NCBI GenBank assembly: GCA_019751875.1
Contig: JAIEMV010000002.1
Span: forward strand, 545,799 to 609,798
DNA length: 64,000 nt
From: Hyphomicrobium sp.
Lineage (GTDB): Bacteria > Pseudomonadota > Alphaproteobacteria > Rhizobiales > Hyphomicrobiaceae
Direction of reading: 5' to 3'
Position 1 is the stretch's first letter, and each line of letters begins with the position of its first letter. The notes under the pieces are model-generated. The model did no database searches and was not told the origin of the DNA. It worked only from the letters and a program-made list of their open reading frames with translations. A program made the translations under genes and the position numbers. Shown in pieces: positions 1 through 10,242 of this stretch.

Positions 1-129
1 GGTTTGGACGAGGTAGTTTGTGTTTTCCACGCCCTCGGCAATGCCTTTGTAGGCCACCAGGGTTCCCACGTCGTATCGCGCGAGAAAGGCCGACAGGTCA
101 TCGTCGGTGACTTCGGTGTAAACGGCCAT
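1..129 (-). CDS. thrB: Homoserine kinase, N-terminal fragment (cut by window edge)
   Basis: Minus-strand translation [43 protein letters not shown] resembles the homoserine kinase N-terminus; sits next to ispH. Confidence 0.75.
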   Translation of the reverse strand, partial: MAVYTEVTDDDLSAFLARYDVGTLVAYKGIAEGVENTNYLVQT

Positions 130-139
130 GCGCGTGTTC

Positions 140-1177
140 TCACATGGATCCGGCAGGCTTCTCGGCCAGCGACGAGGTCGAGCCCGGCGCGCGAACGTCG
201 CGCAATTCGCGAGGAACATTGAAGGCGATGTTCTCCGTCGCGGTCGAGACGATTTCGACGGCAACATCGAACCGCGACTTCAGTGCATCGATTACTTCGT
301 TGACAAGCTCCTCGGGCGCGGAGGCGCCGGCGGTGATGCCGATGGTGCGTGCGCCATCCAGCCGATGCCAGGGCATGTCGCGTGCCCGTTGGATGAGGAC
401 GGAGTTGCTACAGCCGGCGCGTTCGGCGACTTCGACCAGACGAACGGAATTCGACGAGTTCGGTGCGCCGATCACGAGAAGGCAGTCCAGCTTTGGTGCG
501 ATGGCCTTCACGGCCGCTTGCCGATTTGTGGTCGCGTAGCAGATATCTTCCTTCATCGGACCGGCAATGCCGGGGAAGCGTGCGTTGAGGATGGAGACGA
601 TCTCGGCCGTGTCGTCGACCGAGAGCGTGGTTTGGGTGACGAACGCGAGTTTTTCGGGATCAATGGGTGTGAACGCGCGAGCATCGGCAGCAGTCTCGAT
701 GAGACGCACGGCGCCGTCGGGCAGTTGTCCCATCGTCCCTTCGACTTCCGGGTGGCCCTTATGACCAACGAGAATGATCTCGCGGCCTTCGAGAAAATGG
801 CGCTGAGCTTCGATGTGAACCTTGTAGACGAGCGGGCAGGTTGCATCGAGAGCGAACATATTGCGGTGCTTGGCGTCCTGGACGACCGCCTTGGCGACGC
901 CGTGTGCCGAAAAGATCACGGGCTGAGACGTTGGTGGGATCTGGTCCAACTCGTCCACAAAAACGGCACCTTTTGCCTTGAGAGCATCGACCACAAAGCG
1001 GTTATGTACGATCTCGTGCCGCACATAGACGGGAGCGCCATACTTGGCCAAGGCCAGTTCGACGATTTGGATGGCGCGATCGACCCCGGCGCAGAAACCG
1101 CGCGGGGCAGCCAGCAGCACATTAAGTTGCGGGCGTGTGGTTAATTCGTCGTGTGGCGTATCCGGCATCAACTTCAA
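140..1177 (-). CDS. ispH: 4-hydroxy-3-methylbut-2-enyl diphosphate reductase
   Basis: 345 aa with [24 protein letters not shown] and [11 protein letters not shown] motifs of IspH/LytB. Confidence 0.97.
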   Translation of the reverse strand: MKLMPDTPHDELTTRPQLNVLLAAPRGFCAGVDRAIQIVELALAKYGAPVYVRHEIVHNRFVVDALKAKGAVFVDELDQIPPTSQPVIFSAHGVAKAVVQDAKHRNMFALDATCPLVYKVHIEAQRHFLEGREIILVGHKGHPEVEGTMGQLPDGAVRLIETAADARAFTPIDPEKLAFVTQTTLSVDDTAEIVSILNARFPGIAGPMKEDICYATTNRQAAVKAIAPKLDCLLVIGAPNSSNSVRLVEVAERAGCSNSVLIQRARDMPWHRLDGARTIGITAGASAPEELVNEVIDALKSRFDVAVEIVSTATENIAFNVPRELRDVRAPGSTSSLAEKPAGSM

Positions 1178-1345
1178 AATCCTGGTTCGTCATTGGCGGA
1201 TGGTCGCCGTAACGGAATTGTCCGCGCTGTTGGCGGGGTGGTACAGTTCGAATCACAACACGGGGGGACATGCGACGGCGGGAGCTTTCAGCTCGTTCAA
1301 CCGGCGCGACTCCTCGCGTGGCAGCATTATGCGGATGGGCACGCA

Positions 1346-1999
1346 ATGACGCAATCGATCCCTATGGCCACGCATCGAGCTTTGAAGCTCGCGGTGTCGC
1401 TATGGGCTGCCAGCCTGCTCAGCGGATGTGGCCTGTCCTCGATCACATCCGGGCTGGGCTCCGGCATCATGGGCGGGGGGACCGCGAAAACCGAAACCGG
1501 CGCCGTCAGCGAAGAACAACTTCTCTCTGCTGCGCAGAGCGGCGATGCGGGGCCACCGGTCGGCGGTATCGAGGTTGCTGCCGGCTGTCCAAAGTTTACC
1601 ACTTGGCCGCGAGACAACTTCGTGACGATCTACGAACAGGGCCGTGTGGGCGACGGTATGGCTGTCATGCATCGCGGCGAAATCACCAAGACGGCGCGGG
1701 AATGCACGATCGAACCTGGCCGGGTCACGGTGAAGTACGGTTTCTCCGGGCGCATCCTACTTGGTCCTAAGGGACGTCCTGGCCCGATCACGCTCCCTGT
1801 GTCGGTGTTCGTCACGGATGAGAAGCGGGCCCGGCTCACGAATGACAAGCTGACGGTGGACGTGAACGTCAGTGTGGAGAATCCAATCGGTTACTTCTCC
1901 GCGGTGCGCACTGTCACATTCGATATTCCGGAAGGTTCGCGACCGGGCGACTATCAGGTGTTCGTTGCGTTCGACCGCACGGTTCCGGGCGCGGGCTGA
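1346..1999 (+). CDS. Putative lipoprotein
   Basis: In-frame ATG at 1346; signal peptide with lipobox-like ASLLSGC; no family recognised. Confidence 0.7.
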   Translation: MTQSIPMATHRALKLAVSLWAASLLSGCGLSSITSGLGSGIMGGGTAKTETGAVSEEQLLSAAQSGDAGPPVGGIEVAAGCPKFTTWPRDNFVTIYEQGRVGDGMAVMHRGEITKTARECTIEPGRVTVKYGFSGRILLGPKGRPGPITLPVSVFVTDEKRARLTNDKLTVDVNVSVENPIGYFSAVRTVTFDIPEGSRPGDYQVFVAFDRTVPGAG

Positions 2000-2029
2000 G
2001 GCCATCGATTTCCCACACGCGCGCAAAAC

Positions 2030-2059
2030 AAGAAAGGCCGGGCGAACCCGGCCTTTCTT
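2030..2059. terminator. Bidirectional Rho-independent terminator
   Basis: AAGAAAGGCCGGG-CGAA-CCCGGCCTTTCTT between convergent genes. Confidence 0.85.
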
Positions 2060-2084
2060 GTTGTCGCAAAGCGGCGAGAGGCAC

Positions 2085-2603
2085 TCAATTCAGGCGGCCC
2101 TTGAGATCGCGGATGCTGCTGTCGATGAGGGCGTCGGCCTCGGCGCCGGTGACCTTCGCACGCAGGATCTTTTCAGCAGTTGCGAGGGCCACATCGACGG
2201 CCGCAGCGCGGACTTCAGTCACGGCTTGAGCTTCGGCGCGCGAGATCTTTTCCTCGGCGGCTTTCGTGCGGCGTTCCAGAGTTTCGGCAAGGGTCTTGCG
2301 CGTTTCGCTGGCAAGTGCTTCGGCCTCACGCTTGGCGGCGGCGACAATTTCCTTCGCCTCCTCCTCAGCCTCCTTACTGCGGCGCTGGTAATCGGCAAGC
2401 AGTTGCTGGGCTTCTTCACGCATGCGGCGGGCATCGTCCAGTTCCCTGCGGATGACGTCCGCGCGGGCATCGAGAGACTTGCCGACGGTGTCCGGAACCT
2501 TGAAGTAGACCAGAATGGCAAAGAAGCCGATGAGGGCGAGTGCCGTCCAGAAGTAGGTGTCGTTCGGGTCGAGAAGGTTGGCCATTACGATATAGGTGGT
2601 CAT
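2085..2603 (-). CDS. atpF: F0F1 ATP synthase subunit b
   Basis: 172 aa; N-terminal TM then long charged coiled coil; position in F0 operon. Confidence 0.9.
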   Translation of the reverse strand: MTTYIVMANLLDPNDTYFWTALALIGFFAILVYFKVPDTVGKSLDARADVIRRELDDARRMREEAQQLLADYQRRSKEAEEEAKEIVAAAKREAEALASETRKTLAETLERRTKAAEEKISRAEAQAVTEVRAAAVDVALATAEKILRAKVTGAEADALIDSSIRDLKGRLN

Positions 2604-2610
2604 GGCTTCG

Positions 2611-3156
2611 TTACTCCCCGGCGCCAGCAGTGAGGGCGCGCTTCACTTCGTCGGCGCTGACATCCTTGCCGGTCAATTGCTTCACGACAGGGCCGGCAAT
2701 TTCGGATGCGATATCTCCGACGCTCGACAGTGCCTTGCGTTTGGTCTCGGCGATCCGGGCTTCGGCGTCGGCCAGTTTCTTGGCGGTCGCGGCTTCGACC
2801 TCGGCGCGCTCGCGATCGACCTCAGCGGAAAGCTTTTCCTGTGTCGTGCGCGCAATCGCCGTGGCGTTGCCGCGCGCGTCGGCGAGCGATTTTTCGTATG
2901 TCCTCATCGCGCCGTCGATTTCGTCCTTCAGGCGCTCGGCAGCGTCAATGTCGCGCTGGATGCGGTTCTGACGCTCTTCGATCACGCCGCCAATGCGCGG
3001 AATGGCGATCTTCTTCAACAGGAAATAGAGCGCTACGAACGTGATCGCGAGCCAGACGAGCTGGGGCGAAACGGTCGACGGATCAAGCGGCGGGAACACC
3101 TTGTCGGCGGTGCCGCCGTGCGGGACTTCTGTTCCCGTGGTGACGGGCTCGGTCAT
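2611..3156 (-). CDS. atpF': F0F1 ATP synthase subunit b'
   Basis: 181 aa b-type subunit (FPPLDPSTVSPQLVWLAITFVALYFLLKKIAIPRIG) adjacent to b. Confidence 0.9.
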   Translation of the reverse strand: MTEPVTTGTEVPHGGTADKVFPPLDPSTVSPQLVWLAITFVALYFLLKKIAIPRIGGVIEERQNRIQRDIDAAERLKDEIDGAMRTYEKSLADARGNATAIARTTQEKLSAEVDRERAEVEAATAKKLADAEARIAETKRKALSSVGDIASEIAGPVVKQLTGKDVSADEVKRALTAGAGE

Positions 3157-3222
3157 TGGATGGGCCTTGATGTCACCGGCCCGACAAGCGGGCCAATTCG
3201 ATTTGAATTCTCTGAGGGGCCA

Positions 3223-3250
3223 AACGGACCGGCTTCACAGCCGGTCCGTT
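3223..3250. promoter_or_regulatory. Perfect 11-bp hairpin in the atpE-atpF' intergenic region
   Basis: AACGGACCGGC-TTCACA-GCCGGTCCGTT, no following T-run on the minus strand. Confidence 0.6.
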
Positions 3251-3334
3251 GCCAACCCGATGGGAAGAGAAGCCAGAAAGCTTTCAATCTTGCGTTCGAA
3301 AGTTTCCAGCGCCTCGATGGCTCGCGACGAAAGA

Positions 3335-3559
3335 TCAGGTGAACAGCAGCAGGAACGCGACGACGAGGGCGAAGATGCCCAGAGCTTCCGTCACGGCGAA
3401 GCCGAAGATGAGGCGGCCGAACTGGCCATCAGCAGCTGAGGGGTTGCGGAGCGCACCCTGAAGGAACTGACCGAACAGGTTGCCAACGCCGATGGCAGCA
3501 ATGCCAATGCCGAGCGCTGCGATGCCCGCACCGATAAACTTAGCCGACTGAGGATCCAT
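3335..3559 (-). CDS. atpE: F0F1 ATP synthase subunit c
   Basis: 74 aa, two TM helices, GIGNLFGQFLQGALRNP and a conserved acidic helix 2. Confidence 0.95.
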   Translation of the reverse strand: MDPQSAKFIGAGIAALGIGIAAIGVGNLFGQFLQGALRNPSAADGQFGRLIFGFAVTEALGIFALVVAFLLLFT

Positions 3560-3613
3560 TATTCTCTCCCTGTGGTTGATCGTGTGTTGGTGTGATGCGC
3601 TGCCGCCGGGGCT

Positions 3614-4396
3614 TTAGTGGCCCGGATGCAGAGCGTCGTTGAGGTACATGCAGGTCAACATCGTGAAGACGTAGGCCTGCAGGAATGCGACGAGAAACTC
3701 GAGCGCGGTAATGCCCAGAACCGCCAGCAGCGGCAAGGGGGCGATCGCAGATGCCGCGCCACCGGCGCCGAGCAGCATGATGATGAAGCCGGCGAACACT
3801 TTCAGCGTAATGTGGCCGGCCAGCATATTCGCGAACAGTCGCAGCGAGTGGCTGAGAGGACGCGAGAAGAATGAGATGACTTCGATGAGCGAAACCAGCG
3901 GGAGCACGTAGATCGGCACGCCGTCTGGCACGAAGAGTTTGAGGAAGCCGAGACCGTTCTTGGCGAATCCGACGACGATGACGGTGAGGAACACCAGGAT
4001 CGCAAGAGCGGCGGTGACCCAGATCTGGCTCGTAACGGTGAAGAACCCAGGGATCATGCCTAGCATGTTCAGCGTGAGAATGAACATGAAGAACGTGAAG
4101 ATGAGCGGGAAAAACTTCATGCCCTGCTCGCCCATGCTGTCGCGGACCATGCCAGCGACGAATTCGTAGACGCTCTCGGCGACCGACTGCATTCGGCTCG
4201 GGACGAGTGAGCGTCCGCGCGAGGCGTACATCAGAAGGCCGAAAGAAAGGAGCACGCCGGCGACCATGAACAGGGCCGAGTTCGTGAAGGTGGCATCGAC
4301 GCCGAAGATCTCGAGGGGGAAGAGGCGCTTGACCTCAAACTGATGGATGGGGTCCGGCATTCCGCCGCCACCCTGTGCCCCGTGTTCTGCTGCCAC
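3614..4396 (-). CDS. atpB: F0F1 ATP synthase subunit a
   Basis: 260 aa; [18 protein letters not shown] motif of subunit a. Confidence 0.97.
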   Translation of the reverse strand: MAAEHGAQGGGGMPDPIHQFEVKRLFPLEIFGVDATFTNSALFMVAGVLLSFGLLMYASRGRSLVPSRMQSVAESVYEFVAGMVRDSMGEQGMKFFPLIFTFFMFILTLNMLGMIPGFFTVTSQIWVTAALAILVFLTVIVVGFAKNGLGFLKLFVPDGVPIYVLPLVSLIEVISFFSRPLSHSLRLFANMLAGHITLKVFAGFIIMLLGAGGAASAIAPLPLLAVLGITALEFLVAFLQAYVFTMLTCMYLNDALHPGH

Positions 4397-4410
4397 GTCC
4401 CTACCCCGGT

Positions 4411-4824
4411 CTATTGATCGTCGTTATCCGGCACGGACTGACCGAGCTTGAAGTCCTTCTGGGACTCGATCTCTGCCTGCATCCGCTTAAAGGCCCTCAG
4501 AATATTGAGGATACCTGCGCTGAAACCCAACATGATGAACACGAGAAACAGCCACGGCCTGGTTCCAAGCCATGCGTCGAGCACGTAGCCCATGAACCCG
4601 CCGACCAGGATGGCCGCGACAAGTTCGGACGACATTCTCAACCCGTAGGCCATGCCGCGTGAGCGGTTGGCCCGGTCTTGCTGATCCTCGATTTCGGCCT
4701 GTTTCTCGGCCTGGACACTGCCTATGCGCGTGCCCAGTTCAGAGGCCCGGCGTTTGAACTCAGCGATATCCTCAGGGCTCAAGTGTCCTTTTACAGGGTG
4801 TGCCCCATGGTCTGAGTCCGCCAT
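4411..4824 (-). CDS. atpI: ATP synthase protein I (AtpI family)
   Basis: 137 aa membrane protein at head of F0 operon. Confidence 0.85.
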   Translation of the reverse strand: MADSDHGAHPVKGHLSPEDIAEFKRRASELGTRIGSVQAEKQAEIEDQQDRANRSRGMAYGLRMSSELVAAILVGGFMGYVLDAWLGTRPWLFLVFIMLGFSAGILNILRAFKRMQAEIESQKDFKLGQSVPDNDDQ

Positions 4825-4973
4825 CGGATTCCTCCACGGAAAACGGCCGGAAACACGAAGGTTTTCGAACGCGCCGCACCATATGAGCGCCCCTATGGGG
4901 TGTCAAGAAAGGGCGGCTGCGGCCTCTCCGACCTAGGGTATGGCGAAACCGCGCAGGGAGATTTTAGTTGCCG

Positions 4974-5061
4974 GTTCCGACTCCCCGTGCGGGGAGCCGG
5001 CCGGAACTTGGTTTTGTTTGTCGCTTCCGACTCCCTTGCCGGGGAGCCGGCCGGAAGCGAC
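4974..5061 (+). repeat. Nested covarying palindrome, locus A (2 copies: 4974-5007 and 5020-5061)
   Basis: GTTCCG-A-CTCCCC-GTGC-GGGGAG-CCGGC-CGGAAC and GTCGCTTCCG-A-CTCCCT-TGCC-GGGGAG-CCGGC-CGGAAGCGAC. Confidence 0.9.
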
Positions 5062-5071
5062 GGAAGGGGGG

Positions 5072-8000
5072 TCAGCCGGCTTCGCGGAAGGCGCGGGCGG
5101 TTTCGAGGTCGACGGAGACCAGCTGAGAAATGCCGCGTTCGGCCATGGTGACGCCGAAGAGGCGGTTCATGCGCGCCATGGTCATTGGATGATGGGTGAT
5201 GACGAGGAAGCGGGTCGCGGTCTCGGTAGCCATTTTTTCCATGAGCGTGCAGAACCGATCGACGTTGGCGTCGTCGAGCGGGGCGTCGACTTCGTCGAGC
5301 ACGCAGATGGGCGAGGGGTTGGTCAAAAAGACCGCGAATATCAACGACAAAGCCGTCAGCGTCTGTTCGCCGCCGGAGAGGAGCGAGAGCGTCGCGGGCT
5401 TTTTGCCCGGGGGCTTCGCGATGATTTCCAGGCCGCCTTCGAGAGGATCCTCCTCCGATTCTACCATTTCGAGGCGCGCTTCGCCGCCACCGAAAAGCGT
5501 GGTGAACAGGCGCTGGAAGTGGCCGTTGACGGTAATGAAAGCCTCTTCGAGGCGCTTTTTGCCTTCGCGGTTCAGTTGTCCGATTGCGGCGCGGAGCTTT
5601 GCGACCGCCTGCTGGACATCGGCCTTCTCGGTTTCCATCGAGCTGATTTGCTCAAGGAGGACAGTCAACTCATCGTCAGCCTGGAGATTGACGCCGCCAA
5701 GGCGTTCCCGGTCGGCTTTGAGGCGCTGCAACTGACGGTCGATGTCGAGAAGCGGGGGCAGGGTGGCGCCGCGTTCGATCCCCGCCAGTGCGAGGCAGTC
5801 GTCTGGAGCAACCTCGAACGTCTCGCGGATGCGGCGTGATTCCTCCTGACGGCGGGCGCGGGCATTTTCGAGCCGCGCTTCGATGCGGGCACGGCCCTCG
5901 CGCGCTTCGGAAACTTGGGCTTGAGCGGCGCGCAGCGCTTGGATCGCTTCGCGCAGCGCGGTGTCGGCGAGGGCGAGCTTGTCGGCAGCGGCCTGGCGGT
6001 CGCTTTCGGCGGCGCTGATAGCGGAAAGGATCGCGCTACGGCGCTCGGCGATCTGTTCGGGAAGGTCGGCCAGCGTGTCGAGTTCGGCGCGGGTCTCAGT
6101 AAGGCGCTCTTCCAAGCTCTTGATCTGCTGTTCGGCGCCATGCTGGCGGGCCGTCCAGCGGTCGCGGTCGGCGCGCGCGGACGTCTGGCGCTCGGCGTTG
6201 AGTTGGCGTTCGCGGCGTAGGGCTTGCAGCTTTCCGCGTGCCTCGCCGGCGGCACGGCGAGCGGCTTGTGCCGTCTCGTGCGCGGCGTTGGCGACGGGTT
6301 CAAGGTTTTCAGATTTGGCTTCGTCGTCGCGCGCGGCCTCTGTTTCCGCCAGGCGGGCCCGGGCCTCGCTGAAGTCAGCTGCAAGTCGTTCCTTGGCTTC
6401 GGCGACGGCTGCGAGCTTGGCCTCGGTTTCTCGGGCCATCTTCTCGATGACGGAGAGGCGATTGCGGGTTTCGCCGAGTTCGGACTGCGTCTTGCGCCAC
6501 TCCGCTCGCAGCGTGCGCTCCACGGTCTGCGCTGCGGCGTGCGCTTCAATAGCAGCTGCCTCGGCATTCAGAAGCGTGCTGGCATCGGCGCGGGCTGCAT
6601 GTTCGCGCTCCTCGATCTCAGCCATGCGGTTGCGTTCGGCGAGGCGCTGGGCGGCAAGCGTGGCGCCACCACTGGCGGCAACGTAGCCGTCCCATCGCCA
6701 CAAGTCGCCATCGACGCTGACGAGACGCTGGCCCGCGGCAAGGTTCTGCTGGAGGACCGGACCGCGTTCGTGCGGCACAACACCGATTTGAGACAAGCGG
6801 CGCTGAAGCTCGGGCGGGGCATCGACATAGCGGCTCAGAGGCTCGACGCCGTGCGGCAAGGCGGGGTCGATCGCAGTTTCAATGTGGAGCAGACGCCAGT
6901 GGACCGGCGCATCGTCCGCGACAGGCGCAGTGAGGTCTTCGCCAAGGGCCGCCCCCAGTGCCGCTTCATAGCCGGGCGTGACGCTGATTTGATCGACAAT
7001 GGGCGGCAGGTCGTCGTCTCGAACCGGGATCAAGAGCTTGGCGAGGGTCTCGCGCTCGGTTTTGAGATTGGAGAGCAGGAGACGCGCCGAGGCGGCTTCA
7101 TCGCGATGCCGATTGGCGGCCTCGGCAGCGGCGGTGACCTGTTGTTCGGCCTCGTGGATCTCGCGTTCGAGTTGCGCGGAGCGCTCGGTGAGAAGGTGGC
7201 CTTTTTCCGTCGTCTCCTGAAGTTCGACCACATCGGGCGCGCGGCCCTGGATGTCACGCATTTGCGCTTCGAGAGAGGCGGCTTGCCGTTCGAGGCGGGC
7301 AACGGCGTCGCGGCGTTCGGCGACTGCGGTCTCGAGAGAGCGGCGGCGGGCACGCTGTTCGGCGGCACGGTGGGTGATGTCGGCGAGCGATTTTTCGGCG
7401 GCGTCGAGCTTCTGTTCGAGTTCGGTGAGTTCGGCGGCTGCTTTATCTTCGGCGGCAACGGCACCGTTTTCGGCCTCGATGAGGGTTGCCAGATCGTTGT
7501 CCAGTCGGGCCAGAACATCACGGGCTTCGGAGATGGCGTGAGCTTCGCGGGCGATGTCGCGTTCGAGCTGCGTCCGGCGGTTCACGAGTTCGTTCGTGCG
7601 CTGGCGGGCGCGTTCGGCCTCCTTTTCGAACGTCTCCTGTTCGATCTTGAGGCGGCCGAGCGCGGCGCCCTTTGCGGCTTCGGCGTCGCGCAAGGGCGGG
7701 AGGTGTTCGGCGAGCTCAGCCTCCGCTCGCAGCGCGCGTGACTCGGTTTCAGTGGCGAGACCCAATCGCGCTGTCGCGTCGGTGAGGTTTTTTTCTTCCT
7801 GGTCGACGAGAGCTTGCGCTTCCGCCCAGGAGAGGTGGAAAACGAGCGCTTCGGTGCGGCGGATATCGCCGGAAAGTTCCTTATAGCGGCGGGCCTGGCG
7901 CGCTTGGCGTTTCAGGCTTTCGATTTGGGACGAGAGGCCGCCCATGATGTCGCCAAGGCGGGCGAGATTGTTCTCGGCGGCCTTGAGGCGAAGTTCGGCT

Positions 8001-8536
8001 TCGTGGCGACGGCTATGGAGACCGGCGATGCCGGCGGCGTCTTCAAGAACGCGGCGGCGCTGTTCCGGCTTGGCGTTGACGATCTCGGAGATCTGGCCCT
8101 GACGAACCAGCGCGGGCGAGCGCGCGCCCGTCGCTGCGTCTTCGAACAGGATCTTGACATCGCGTGCGCGAGCTTCCTTGCCGTTGATGCGGTAGGCGGA
8201 GCCTGCTTCGCGCTCAATGCGGCGGGTGATTTCGATGATGTCGTGATCGTTGAATTCGGCAGGCGCCTTGCGTTCGGCGTTGTCGAGGAAGAGCGTGACT
8301 TCGGCAGAATTGCGGGCCGGGCGGGTGTTGGTGCCGGAGAAGATCACGTCGTCCATGGCGGCGGCGCGCATCGACTTATGCGAGGTCTCGCCCATCACCC
8401 AGCGAAGCGCTTCGAGCAGATTGGATTTGCCGCAACCGTTGGGGCCGACGACGCCCGTCAGCCCGGCCTCGACGATGAGGTCGGTCGGTTCGACGAACGA
8501 TTTGAAGCCCAAGAGCCTCAGGCGGTTGATCTTCAT
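5072..8536 (-). CDS. smc: Chromosome segregation protein SMC
   Basis: 1154 aa; N-terminal Walker A GPNGCGKSNLLEALRWVMGE, coiled coils, C-terminal LSGGEQTLTALSLIFA and Walker B. Confidence 0.97.
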   Translation of the reverse strand: MKINRLRLLGFKSFVEPTDLIVEAGLTGVVGPNGCGKSNLLEALRWVMGETSHKSMRAAAMDDVIFSGTNTRPARNSAEVTLFLDNAERKAPAEFNDHDIIEITRRIEREAGSAYRINGKEARARDVKILFEDAATGARSPALVRQGQISEIVNAKPEQRRRVLEDAAGIAGLHSRRHEAELRLKAAENNLARLGDIMGGLSSQIESLKRQARQARRYKELSGDIRRTEALVFHLSWAEAQALVDQEEKNLTDATARLGLATETESRALRAEAELAEHLPPLRDAEAAKGAALGRLKIEQETFEKEAERARQRTNELVNRRTQLERDIAREAHAISEARDVLARLDNDLATLIEAENGAVAAEDKAAAELTELEQKLDAAEKSLADITHRAAEQRARRRSLETAVAERRDAVARLERQAASLEAQMRDIQGRAPDVVELQETTEKGHLLTERSAQLEREIHEAEQQVTAAAEAANRHRDEAASARLLLSNLKTERETLAKLLIPVRDDDLPPIVDQISVTPGYEAALGAALGEDLTAPVADDAPVHWRLLHIETAIDPALPHGVEPLSRYVDAPPELQRRLSQIGVVPHERGPVLQQNLAAGQRLVSVDGDLWRWDGYVAASGGATLAAQRLAERNRMAEIEEREHAARADASTLLNAEAAAIEAHAAAQTVERTLRAEWRKTQSELGETRNRLSVIEKMARETEAKLAAVAEAKERLAADFSEARARLAETEAARDDEAKSENLEPVANAAHETAQAARRAAGEARGKLQALRRERQLNAERQTSARADRDRWTARQHGAEQQIKSLEERLTETRAELDTLADLPEQIAERRSAILSAISAAESDRQAAADKLALADTALREAIQALRAAQAQVSEAREGRARIEARLENARARRQEESRRIRETFEVAPDDCLALAGIERGATLPPLLDIDRQLQRLKADRERLGGVNLQADDELTVLLEQISSMETEKADVQQAVAKLRAAIGQLNREGKKRLEEAFITVNGHFQRLFTTLFGGGEARLEMVESEEDPLEGGLEIIAKPPGKKPATLSLLSGGEQTLTALSLIFAVFLTNPSPICVLDEVDAPLDDANVDRFCTLMEKMATETATRFLVITHHPMTMARMNRLFGVTMAERGISQLVSVDLETARAFREAG

Positions 8537-8626
8537 TCGATTATAGTCTCGGACGCAACGTGGGCGCTTCGGAATACCAACAGATGCATTATGCGGATGC
8601 AGTGCACCCGATCGAGGCGGCTCTGT

Positions 8627-9427
8627 CTAGCGCGCGGGGGCCGCGTTCGCAGTGGCGGCGGGACGCCCGCTCAAGAGCGGATCGACCTTGCTGCGGATCT
8701 CGGCCATCGTCAGCGTGCTCTTCACCCGTTGGTTCTGGATGAAGAAATTCGGCGTTCCGATGATGCCGAGCGTGCGGCCCCGGTCTTTCACGCGCTTCAA
8801 CGCGTCAATCATGGCCTGATTCTGCAAGCAGCGATCGAATTCGGGGCGCGTTACCCCCACCTGATTCGCCACGGCGAAAATGGGATCAAGGCGGACTTCT
8901 TGAGATACCCATGAAGCCTGCTGTTCCAGGAACTTGCCGTAGAGCGTGAAATACTGGTCGGGCGCGGCGCAGCGAAGCGCGATCGTGGCCGTGCCGGATG
9001 TTTTCCCAATCGGGAATTCGCGCAGCACGAAGCGGACTTTTCCCGTGTCGATGTATTCGCGCTTCAGTTGCGGGAATACGTCCCGGTGGAATGCGCGACA
9101 GTGCGGACACGTCAGCGACATGTATTTGATGATCGTAACCGGAGCGTCGTCGCGGCCAAGGACCATCTCCGGCAAATCGGGGCTCGGGGCGATGACATCG
9201 GCAAGCGTCGGGTTCTGGATGATCTGGCGTGCGCCCGCGGTGGGATCGGGTATCTCGTTCAGCCCACCGATGCCGCTTGACGGGGCATCAGCCGTGACCG
9301 CCGCCGTCCCGGCCGAACTGCCGCCAATCGTCGGCGCACCAGAGTTGGTGCAGGCCGCGAGCGCGAGGGCCGCAGCCAGCGGCACGAGGATAGTCAGTCG
9401 ATGGCCTCGTGCCGCGTTCAGGCTCAT
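8627..9427 (-). CDS. DsbA-family thioredoxin-fold lipoprotein
   Basis: 266 aa; lipobox LAAC; MSLTCPHCRAFH CPHC active site; DsbA-like fold. Confidence 0.85.
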   Translation of the reverse strand: MSLNAARGHRLTILVPLAAALALAACTNSGAPTIGGSSAGTAAVTADAPSSGIGGLNEIPDPTAGARQIIQNPTLADVIAPSPDLPEMVLGRDDAPVTIIKYMSLTCPHCRAFHRDVFPQLKREYIDTGKVRFVLREFPIGKTSGTATIALRCAAPDQYFTLYGKFLEQQASWVSQEVRLDPIFAVANQVGVTRPEFDRCLQNQAMIDALKRVKDRGRTLGIIGTPNFFIQNQRVKSTLTMAEIRSKVDPLLSGRPAATANAAPAR

Positions 9428-10101
9428 TTCAGCAGCGGTTCCAATGTCTTGTCGAAGCCTTCGATAGTCGGCGGCTCGGTCAGCTTCTTGCCGTTGATGT
9501 AGAACGAGGGTGTGGCGTTTACGCCAAAGGTTTCAGCGGCGCGCGTCCGAATGGCGGTCAGCTTGTCGAGCAGCGCCTGGTCGGTCAGGCACTTGTCGAA
9601 GCTTTCCTGGGTGAAGCCGGCCTGTTTGGCAATCTCGAACAGCTTCGGTGTGGGGTTTTCTTTCACGTAGGCCCAGTCTGCCTGGGTTTCGAACAGGGCG
9701 CTGATCATCGGCAGCGTCTTTTCGCCACCGGCGCAGCGGGCGAGCATGGACGCTGCGAACGCGCGGGGATCGAGCGGGAACTCGCGGAAAACGAGCCGGA
9801 CCTTGCCGGTGTCGATGTATTTCGTCTTCAATTCCGGCAGCACCTTGGTGTGGAACTGCTTGCAGTGGCCGCAAGTCATTGAGGCATATTCGACGATCGT
9901 CACCTTGGCGTCGGGGTTGCCCATGACGAGGTCAGGCAATTCCGGCTGGTTCATCAAGGCTTCGACGGCAACTTCAGTGGGGCCGTCACCGGGCCGGGCG
10001 AGCAGGGGTTGCGTGGCAGCGGCGAGGGCGATTGCGCCGACCCCGCCGAGCGCGAGGGCCGCACGACGGTCGATTCTGAAAAGATTGAGGAAAGTCTTCA
10101 C
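9424..10101 (-). CDS. DsbA-family protein disulfide oxidoreductase
   Basis: 225 aa; MTCGHCKQFHTKV CGHC active site; 4-nt overlap with the downstream DsbA-like gene. Confidence 0.85.
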   Translation of the reverse strand: MKTFLNLFRIDRRAALALGGVGAIALAAATQPLLARPGDGPTEVAVEALMNQPELPDLVMGNPDAKVTIVEYASMTCGHCKQFHTKVLPELKTKYIDTGKVRLVFREFPLDPRAFAASMLARCAGGEKTLPMISALFETQADWAYVKENPTPKLFEIAKQAGFTQESFDKCLTDQALLDKLTAIRTRAAETFGVNATPSFYINGKKLTEPPTIEGFDKTLEPLLK

Positions 10102-10242
10102 GGGCGGCTCCTGATCGATCCACTCTTGGCGCGCTCGGCGCCTGATCGATGATGTTCAGGCCCGTAACACGCGGTCACCGCCGCATTAAGGCAAAAAGCA
10201 TCTAAATGCCAACTGAATAGCCCGTAATGCGGACGGGCATGG

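Noticed and set aside
128-1144. Long + strand ORF (338 aa) opposite ispH
   Set aside because: Antisense shadow of a clearly conserved gene in high-GC DNA; composition not protein-like.
1245-1265. tRNA T-arm-like GTTCGAATC
   Set aside because: Flanking bases do not form a T stem and no cloverleaf is visible.
6224-7741. 505-aa + strand ORF (and 4940-5839, 7814-8914) opposite smc
   Set aside because: Antisense to SMC coiled coil; Gly/Arg/Phe-rich shadow translation.
10111-10151. Direct repeat CCTGATCGAT upstream of the dsbA-like gene
   Set aside because: Only two short copies, no known operator match; may be chance.
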